A DNA stretch of 64,000 bases from Paenibacillus piri (lineage in GTDB: Bacteria > Bacillota > Bacilli > Paenibacillales > NBRC-103111). Below are positions 58,585 to 64,000 of this stretch, piece after piece. The stretch lies in NCBI RefSeq assembly GCF_004354045.1, contig NZ_SMRT01000018.1, forward strand, positions 4,473 to 68,472, written 5' to 3'. The translations under genes were made by a program, and so were the position numbers. Numbering within the stretch: position 1 is the first letter of the stretch; every line of letters starts with the position of its first letter. Below the pieces are notes generated by a model that saw only the letters and a list, made by a program, of their open reading frames with translations, ran no database searches and was not told the DNA's origin.

Positions 58585-59064
58585 TTAGCCTTTGACTTTT
58601 TTTGCACGAAGCCACATTTCGCCGTAGAATTCACCGTTTTCGGCTGCTTTGACGAATGTTGAGTTACCAGGACCAACGTATTTGTAGTCTGTGATTTCTT
58701 GCATCATGCCGCCGAAAACTTTGCCTGTGATTTCGTCAGCAAGGCGGTCTTTGTCAGCGCCTGTGCCAGGCACGACGAGGTAGTCGCCAGCGAGGAAATC
58801 GAGGACGACCGCGCCTTCCACGTCGAACTCACCCATCACGCCGAAGCCGCGCCAAGCCTTGCCGTCGATGACGTAGTTGATTTGATATTCTTGCCCGTCA
58901 GCGAGCGCGAGAAGTTCAGCAAGCTTGCCGTTTTCAGTGATTTCAGCTTTTTTCGCTGCAGTTTTTGCTGCATTACCTGCCCAGTCGTTGTAGTCTTCAA
59001 GTGAAACACCGAAAGCAGTCATTTTGTAGTTTTCTGAGATTGTTTTGATTGAGTAATTAGACAT
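58585..59064 (-). CDS. GyrI-like effector-binding domain protein
   Basis: A 159-residue single-domain protein. It opens SIKTISENYKMTAFGVSLED, contains VVLDFLAGDYLVVPGTGADK and closes NGEFYGEMWLRAKKV, parallel to its neighbour. The ATG follows GGAGAG. Between the two genes lies a further stretch of coding-like sequence (58480-58584) that ends near a stop, perhaps a trace of a third related ORF. Ligand unknown. Confidence 0.8.
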   Translation of the reverse strand: MSNYSIKTISENYKMTAFGVSLEDYNDWAGNAAKTAAKKAEITENGKLAELLALADGQEYQINYVIDGKAWRGFGVMGEFDVEGAVVLDFLAGDYLVVPGTGADKDRLADEITGKVFGGMMQEITDYKYVGPGNSTFVKAAENGEFYGEMWLRAKKVKG

Positions 59065-59118
59065 TTTGTTCTCTCCTCGTGGATTTATTTTTTACAAGAT
59101 TGATTCTATTAGCTGAAT

Positions 59119-59135
59119 GTATCAAAAAATGATAC
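59119..59135. promoter_or_regulatory. Palindrome in the divergent promoter region, site 1
   Basis: GTATCAaaaaaTGATAC, a perfect inverted repeat 55 bp upstream of the GyrI-like gene at 59064. A TTGATACAAT sequence just before the YafY-like start shares the GATAC part. It is a candidate regulator site. Confidence 0.5.
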
Positions 59136-59391
59136 TATTTATTGCCTTTAAATTTTCAACACATCTATGGAGGAAATTTTTACATTTGAGAATGAAAACT
59201 AATGTTTATCAAGTCTTTAATCTCACTACTCGCCCTTGTGGTCGGATCGTGCTCTTTGGATATGGTGGGAAACTTGATGTCAGCGTAAATACTTTCAAAG
59301 ACCTGGTCAGCACAAGCTGCTTTTACTAATTGAACTTTACAGCATTTCTGATTTTGTTTCATTTCATATTTTCAATCATAAAATGTAAATC

Positions 59392-59405
59392 TGTCAGTAC
59401 TGACA
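59392..59405. promoter_or_regulatory. Palindrome in the divergent promoter region, site 2
   Basis: TGTCAGTACTGACA is a perfect 14 bp palindrome 37 bp upstream of the YafY-like start codon. This place and symmetry suit an autoregulatory site, as YafY/DeoR-type regulators often have. Confidence 0.6.
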
Positions 59406-59441
59406 TTTTTTTTTTGCTATATATTTGATACAATAAAAATC

Positions 59442-60410
59442 ATGAGGAAAACAGAACGAGTGAACCTGATCATGCGCTACATCAATAACCGCGCGCATTT
59501 TACGATTGCCGAGATTCAGCGGGAGTTCAAGATTTCCCGCGCGACGGCGATCCGCGACATTAACGAGATTCAGGCGATGGGTTTTCCGCTGACGACCGAG
59601 CTTGGGCGCGGTGGCGGCTACTCTGTCCTGCAAAATCAGTATCTGCCCGCCGTCCGCTTCACGCCAGAAGAGCTGAAGGCGATTTTTATCAGCTTTATCG
59701 CCTCGAAAAATTCGCAGCTGCCTTATCTGCAAAATCGCCGCTCAATCACTGAAAAACTCATCGGCATCGCGTCGCAAACCCAGCAAGACGAGCTGATCGA
59801 GCTGAATAATATCTTGCTTTTTGAAAATACAAATCCTGCCAATCCGAATCTTTTGGAGCTCGATGATGCAGCGCCTGCGGGGCTGAACCAGCTGATTTCG
59901 CTTGCTGTACGAGATAAGCACTTGCGCTTGACTTATGAGCTGAGTCCGGGCTGGCCGCAGTTGATGGACGTTTTTTTGCTGCATATTTTTAACTCGAACG
60001 CTCAGTGGCTGGTCGAGGTTTATGATTTTGATACGGATGAGTTTCGTTATTTGCCTGTTGAGATGCTGCGGGATTCGGCAATTTCTGAGCAGGAGATGAA
60101 ATGGTCTGAGCAAGAGATTTTAAGCAAAAAACTGCTTGGCGCACGTGAGTCCAATCTTGTTGTGAAGCTAGATACGACTGGGATTCAGCGCTTTAAGCGT
60201 ATGCACCCGCCGGGGATTATTTTGTCCTTTACTGGGATGTTTCAGTCGAGCGGAATTTTCAATGTTCAGTTGGATGTGACCGATGTTGGGGCGCTGGCGT
60301 ATTATGCGGATTGGATTTTGTTTTTGGGGAAAGGGGTCGAGTTTGAACGGATTCCTGATGAGCTGCGCGTGATTTTGGAAGAGCGTTTAGGGGTACCGCC
60401 AACATTTTAA
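59442..60410 (+). CDS. YafY-type transcriptional regulator (HTH_11 plus WYL-like domain)
   Basis: A 322-residue regulator. The N-terminal HTH is MRYINNRAHFTIAEIQREFK followed by ISRATAIRDINEIQAMGFPL, then the wing GRGGGYSVL. The middle and C-terminal part correspond to the WYL-type ligand domain. It is divergent from two GyrI-like genes and probably controls them in response to a small molecule. Its last codons contain the 15 bp direct repeat. The gene lacks an obvious ribosome binding site other than a weak AATCATGAGG context, so a leaderless or weak start is possible. Confidence 0.85.
   Translation: MRKTERVNLIMRYINNRAHFTIAEIQREFKISRATAIRDINEIQAMGFPLTTELGRGGGYSVLQNQYLPAVRFTPEELKAIFISFIASKNSQLPYLQNRRSITEKLIGIASQTQQDELIELNNILLFENTNPANPNLLELDDAAPAGLNQLISLAVRDKHLRLTYELSPGWPQLMDVFLLHIFNSNAQWLVEVYDFDTDEFRYLPVEMLRDSAISEQEMKWSEQEILSKKLLGARESNLVVKLDTTGIQRFKRMHPPGIILSFTGMFQSSGIFNVQLDVTDVGALAYYADWILFLGKGVEFERIPDELRVILEERLGVPPTF
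60390..60404. repeat. 15 bp direct repeat bounding a gene cassette, right
   Basis: GGGGTACCGCCAACA, identical to 57802-57816. It codes for the GVPPT near the C-terminus of the YafY-like protein. Confidence 0.7.
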
Positions 60411-60437
60411 CGAAATTTACGCTAATCCAATAAATGT

Positions 60438-60473
60438 AACCGGCTCAGTGTTTTTTCTTACTCTAAGCCGGTT
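60438..60473 (+). terminator. Terminator-like hairpin after the YafY-like gene
   Basis: AACCGGC and GCCGGTT arms with a T-rich loop, 28 bp after the stop codon. It probably ends the regulator transcript. Confidence 0.55.
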
Positions 60474-60886
60474 CAGGCAATAAGAACGAGGTTCACTTTT
60501 ATTCAATCTCTTGGGTATAAAGAGGGCGCAATGAATCGATGGAGAGGTTCCACCAAGAGTAGAATATTTTCTTTCTGATTTGGGTAATACTCTCTGACCA
60601 ATTATCGATGCAATGGCAGAATGAGGATTAGGTTATCAAACAATGGTGAACAATTCTAATGAAACGAACGTAGCTTCGAGGTGAATTTGTTTGCAACTTC
60701 CTAAATCTTGTTTAACTATCCTGCCCTTTAGTTTAAAAGAGAGCTACCTCTCGGCAGCCCTGACGTTATTGAACTATAGTGTCCCTTTAACGCAATAAGG
60801 GAGCCAATACCTTTGTCGCACTAGAGCGCTTCATTGAACTTATCCTATAGTGCAGTAAGGTTAAGTCGGGAATGCCGTAGGATATA
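60474..60886. other. Gene-free stretch with a hairpin repeat
   Basis: No gene is seen. It contains a CCCGTTAG-type element at 60710-60830. A plus-strand frame at 60834-61277 is the shadow of the minus-strand ORF at 60887. Confidence 0.5.
60710..60830. repeat. CCCGTTAG-type hairpin repeat
   Basis: TTAACTATCCTGCCCTTTAG opens the unit and TTGAACTATAGTGTCCCTTT closes it. The inner hairpin GAGAGCTACCTCTCGGCAGC is imperfect. Confidence 0.65.
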
Positions 60887-61258
60887 TCATAGCTGTTTCC
60901 GACCCATATTGTGGCGGAATCTTACAAATCTCACATGTATTTCTGTTACCCCCACTGCTACAAAACCATTTTTCAACAGACAAGCCCTGGCGTCGGTAAA
61001 GCTTTTTCCTACAGCGATTAATGGAATGCATGGTTCGGCACTTCCTGTGATTGATATTTGGGTGATCGTAAAATGGCGATTATGGAATAAAGTAACAGAA
61101 TCCACTTCTGTTCTACGACGACGTTTACGACCTTTACATATAAATGATGGAATAGACAGCATGGCATTTCCAATTCGTGTACTGATCATGCGATTTTGGT
61201 CAAATTTGTTATGTTTCTTTTCCCGGGACTTTCCCCCACATCCACACGAACATGACAA
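60887..61258 (-). CDS. Hypothetical protein with Cys-rich N-terminus
   Basis: A 123-residue protein from a TTG start at 61258 with a strong GGGAGGTG seven bases upstream. It begins MSCSCGCGGKSREKK, contains CKGRKRRRRTEVDSV and ends FVAVGVTEIHVRFVRFRHN followed by a basic tail. The closely spaced cysteines could bind metal or cross-link the protein, as in spore coat components, but no family is recognised. Strand composition and the ribosome binding site make it a real gene. Confidence 0.6.
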   Translation of the reverse strand: MSCSCGCGGKSREKKHNKFDQNRMISTRIGNAMLSIPSFICKGRKRRRRTEVDSVTLFHNRHFTITQISITGSAEPCIPLIAVGKSFTDARACLLKNGFVAVGVTEIHVRFVRFRHNMGRKQL

Positions 61259-61404
61259 CGTGATACACCTCCCTTAATCGAATTTGATTATGGTGTATCG
61301 TATGCAATAACTAGTTCAACTGCGTGGACAAGTATCATGTGAGAGTGTCCAGATGGAATCTGAACGCCCTTGTTGAGCATAACTCCCTCTATGGAGAATC
61401 GTTT

Positions 61405-61456
61405 AAAACCGCGATTTACGCGGCTATTAATGAGATAATGTTCTTGTCACCCGACA
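61405..61456 (+). repeat. TGTCGGG palindromic element, right half (copy I)
   Basis: AAAACCGCGATTTACGCGGC, TATTAATGAGATAATG and the terminal TTCTTGTCACCCGACA are kept; the left half is absent. It is a solo right end. Confidence 0.75.
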
Positions 61457-61573
61457 TTTGTTTCAGTATGGTGGCTTGTTGTGTCACAATCAATCGCTTA
61501 TATATTCTTAACCCGGCTTGTGAAATCTTGTGATTGGTTATCACTTCCCCCGAATTTTACTTTATTGGAAAAA

Positions 61574-61602
61574 AGAAACCGCTTCATAATGAAGCAGTTT
61601 CT
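61574..61602 (-). terminator. Terminator after the third transporter gene
   Basis: AGAAACTGCTTC and GAAGCGGTTTCT arms with a short AT loop and a T-run in the minus direction, 18 bp after the stop codon of the binding-protein gene. Confidence 0.85.
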
Positions 61603-61620
61603 AGATTATCAATTTACTTA

Positions 61621-63255
61621 TTATTTACCATTCTGAGCCTTGTAATTCTTTACATACTCGTCTTGAACTGCCTGGCCACCCTGAGTCATGTACTGTTGAA
61701 CCAATGTTTTATAAAGGCTATCCACTTCGGCTGGCTTAGCAACAATTAGTTTTGCAAGCATTTGAGCTGAAAGATTTCTAAGCTCTGCGTTGTTTTTTGC
61801 ATCGGCTGCATTCGGTATTGAATAGAAGTAAGTCGTATAATAGTCCGTCATCCCTACCTTTAAAGCATTCTCTGCCTCCTTTTCATAACCAGGATATCCT
61901 GCAGAAATTGCTGCATTATTCTTCTGCTGATCACCAAGTTCGATACCGTTTGAAAGTATATCATAGTCGAGGTTGTTAGCAACCGTCATCATCTTTTCGC
62001 CTGTATTTGTTGTTCCTGTCTGTTTTGGAACACCATTAACCATGTTGTAGTCCACGCCTTCCTGACCGTTCTGGAGGAAGAGGGTTACCTTGGGATCAGC
62101 CATCCAGTTGAGGTACTGTATGGCAAGGTCAACATTCTTACTTGATTTAGGTATAATTATATACATACCATTTGGGCTGTACCCGTTTTTAGGATGTTTG
62201 CTTGCATCATTCTGCCATGGATCGATAGGAATAAGCTCAGCGCCAGGAACGTTTTTTGCAAGGTTGGCATAGGTGCCGGGAGCTGTCCTGTACGGACCGT
62301 CCCAGTTAGTCTGGAATGCTCCGACTTTTCCATTGGAAATATCCGCATCCAACAGTTTTCCATCCTTGTCAGTTGCGAAATTCGGGCTAATCAAGCCTGC
62401 ATTATACATCTTGTTCATATATTGAACAGCTTTATCAAACCCTGGCATACTCCAATTTGCCTGCCAAATAGCTTGCGGCTGAAGCGTAGCAAACTGTTCT
62501 TCAGTAAGGTTAGATGGTTTAAAGGCTTCCGGTACATAGCCCAGCCCGGGATTTTGAGGTTGCAGTGAGTAGCCATATGGAATAACTCCGGTTACATTTC
62601 CAGGGTTTTTCTCTTTGAATGCAACCATGGTGTTATAGAATTGTTCCGATGTAGTAGGAACAGGAAGACCCAGTTTATCGAGCCAGTCTTTACGGATAAA
62701 CGTATTTGAACCTGCGAGAACAGTCCTCTTGCCTGGTACAGAATATTGCTTGCCATTAAATTTACCATACTTTAATACATCATCGCCAAGATACTTTGTA
62801 AGCGTAGGTCCATATTGCTTGAGAACGGAATCAAGCTCTGCCAAACCACCCTGCTGTACATAATTATAAACAACGCCCTGGTTGTATGTGTAGGAAATGT
62901 CAGGCGCCTCGCCGGCTGCCATCAATACATTCAACTTGTCTACTTCCTGGGCTCTAGGAACTGAAACAAACTTTACTGTAGCATTAAACTGCTTGCCGAA
63001 ATTATCGTTGATATACTTTGTCCAGAAGTTATTATTCAAATCCGGCTGACCAGGCTTGCCTCTGTCGAAAACTTCGACAGTTAATGTCCGATGTTCTTTT
63101 GGAGCACTTGCTTTACTATCTTGTGTACTTGCTTTACCATCTTGTGCGCCGCTTGGCGAATTACTCTGACACCCGGCCAATATAGACGACGCAATTGTTA
63201 GCGCTGCCACAGAAATGCAGATAGGTCTTACTGCCTTTGCCTTCAAAGAAACCAC
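61621..63255 (-). CDS. Extracellular sugar-binding lipoprotein (LplA-like)
   Basis: A 544-residue binding protein. The signal peptide ends in SSILAGCQ, so the mature protein starts with a lipidated Cys. Family segments include VEVFDRGKPGQPDLNNNFWT, LNVLMAAGEAPDISYTYNQG and SNTFIRKDWLDKLGLPVP. It is the last gene of a transporter operon; a permease gene lies 71 bp upstream. A terminator follows. It resembles the binding protein at 35901 in class but is clearly diverged from it, so it probably takes a different sugar. Confidence 0.92.
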   Translation of the reverse strand: MVSLKAKAVRPICISVAALTIASSILAGCQSNSPSGAQDGKASTQDSKASAPKEHRTLTVEVFDRGKPGQPDLNNNFWTKYINDNFGKQFNATVKFVSVPRAQEVDKLNVLMAAGEAPDISYTYNQGVVYNYVQQGGLAELDSVLKQYGPTLTKYLGDDVLKYGKFNGKQYSVPGKRTVLAGSNTFIRKDWLDKLGLPVPTTSEQFYNTMVAFKEKNPGNVTGVIPYGYSLQPQNPGLGYVPEAFKPSNLTEEQFATLQPQAIWQANWSMPGFDKAVQYMNKMYNAGLISPNFATDKDGKLLDADISNGKVGAFQTNWDGPYRTAPGTYANLAKNVPGAELIPIDPWQNDASKHPKNGYSPNGMYIIIPKSSKNVDLAIQYLNWMADPKVTLFLQNGQEGVDYNMVNGVPKQTGTTNTGEKMMTVANNLDYDILSNGIELGDQQKNNAAISAGYPGYEKEAENALKVGMTDYYTTYFYSIPNAADAKNNAELRNLSAQMLAKLIVAKPAEVDSLYKTLVQQYMTQGGQAVQDEYVKNYKAQNGK

Positions 63256-63326
63256 TCCTTTTTGATATTATCAAATTATATATAAATTCGCGAACTGGAT
63301 GAAATAATCCATTTCACGTACCCATA

Positions 63327-64000
63327 TCAACCTTTAACGGCACCAATCATAATGCCGGATACAAAGTACTTCTGGAGCCACGGATACACCAGAAGAATCG
63401 GAATTGTACCAAACATAATACTTGCCGCTTTCAATGCCTCTGAAGGCAGATTTACATTGACATTCTCACCGGTCATTTGCTGCGAAAGATTGATGACATT
63501 ATACAGCTTAAGCTGTATCGTATATAATTTCTGCTCCGTAATGTAGAAAAGGGCATCCTGAAAATAATTCCACCTGAATACCGCATATAGTAAGCTGACT
63601 GTGGCAAGCGCCGGTTTGGAAAGAGGCAGCACAATCTTGAGCAGAATCTGCAGCTCGTTGCATCCGTCCAGGTGTGCAGCTTCCTCCAGGCCTTCAGGCA
63701 AGCTCTGGAAGAACGATTTCAATATGATCATATAGTATACGCTCATCATCCCCGGAAGAATTAGCGCATACGAAGTGTTCAGCAGACTCAGATTTTTAAC
63801 ATTCAGATAATCAGGAATCAAACCGCCGCTAAAATACATGGTAAATAACATCATTAGCAATAAAAAGCTTCTGCCCTTGAGTCTTTTTTTAGTCAGCGGG
63901 TACGCCGCCAATATGGTAACCGTCAATGCAAGGAGCACAAATACAGCCGTCAGGACCACTGTATAAAACAATGAATACAGCATGCTGGCGTCACCGAACA
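63327..64000 (-). CDS. Carbohydrate ABC transporter permease (LplC type), N-terminus outside the window
   Basis: The frame is open to the right edge, giving 223 residues of the C-terminal part. It contains membrane segments starting FYTVVLTAVFVLLALTVTIL, the EAA loop LEEAAHLDGCNELQILLKIV and the usual ending FVSGIMIGAVKG. About 70 residues of the N-terminus lie beyond 64000. It pairs with the binding protein just downstream, and the partner permease is expected further right. Confidence 0.9.
   Translation of the reverse strand, partial: FGDASMLYSLFYTVVLTAVFVLLALTVTILAAYPLTKKRLKGRSFLLLMMLFTMYFSGGLIPDYLNVKNLSLLNTSYALILPGMMSVYYMIILKSFFQSLPEGLEEAAHLDGCNELQILLKIVLPLSKPALATVSLLYAVFRWNYFQDALFYITEQKLYTIQLKLYNVINLSQQMTGENVNVNLPSEALKAASIMFGTIPILLVYPWLQKYFVSGIMIGAVKG

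Overview
The window reads as chromosomal DNA of a Paenibacillus-like Firmicute. Three CUT1 sugar ABC transporter systems have the lipoprotein plus two-permease layout typical of that group. They sit beside AraC-type and YesM/YesN-type regulators, ribosome binding sites are strong GGAGG sequences, TTG and GTG starts are frequent, and a very large modular arabinan-type glycosidase is present. No rRNA, tRNA, CRISPR array or intact transposase was seen.

Layout. 1-2300: edge fragment of a YdeI-like gene, an acetyltransferase, a broken HAD phosphatase and two copies of a short palindromic element. 2336-11866: a sugar utilisation locus on the minus strand (AraC-type membrane regulator, two permeases, binding lipoprotein, two xylose-isomerase-like TIM-barrel enzymes, SDR dehydrogenase, GH-A-type hydrolase). 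12-20.6 kb: accessory ground with two near-identical 0.83 kb copies of a RibD/DHFR-like gene, an ArsR/SRPBCC pair, a TetR/SDR/NAD-binding group with a clear operator, and chimeric gene debris. 20.7-22.3 kb: TetR divergent from an LCM-type methyltransferase, with paired operators. 22.7-26.6 kb: a compact four-gene operon (branched polyamine synthase homologue, GNAT, FkbH-like protein with fused carrier domain, GNAT) behind a roughly 350 nt leader carrying a short peptide ORF, a long-range inverted repeat and two terminators; this is the best candidate for an undescribed system. 27-31.7 kb: DUF4188 gene, frameshifted TetR, hydrolase debris, GT4 glycosyltransferase, and phage-tail/exporter chimeric debris. 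31.7-47.5 kb: a polysaccharide locus (YesN response regulator, YesM kinase, GH105 fragment, transporter, 2509-residue two-headed GH43 enzyme), with a nearly identical 70 bp element upstream of both the transporter and the giant enzyme. 48-57.8 kb: assorted accessory genes including an ABC-F ATPase with an attenuation leader, two methyltransferases and a DUF4097 protein. 57.8-60.4 kb: a cassette of two GyrI-like proteins and a YafY-like regulator between 15 bp direct repeats. 61.6-64 kb: a third sugar transporter running off the right edge.

Two interspersed repeat families run through the intergenic DNA: a 115-145 bp element with TGTCGGG/CCCGACA ends and compensated internal stems, and a CCCGTTAG-flanked hairpin element. 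They border several of the broken or duplicated genes, so repeat-mediated rearrangement probably shaped this region. Coordinates of starts were chosen from ribosome binding sites where these could be seen. Family assignments are from motif recognition only; no database search was possible.
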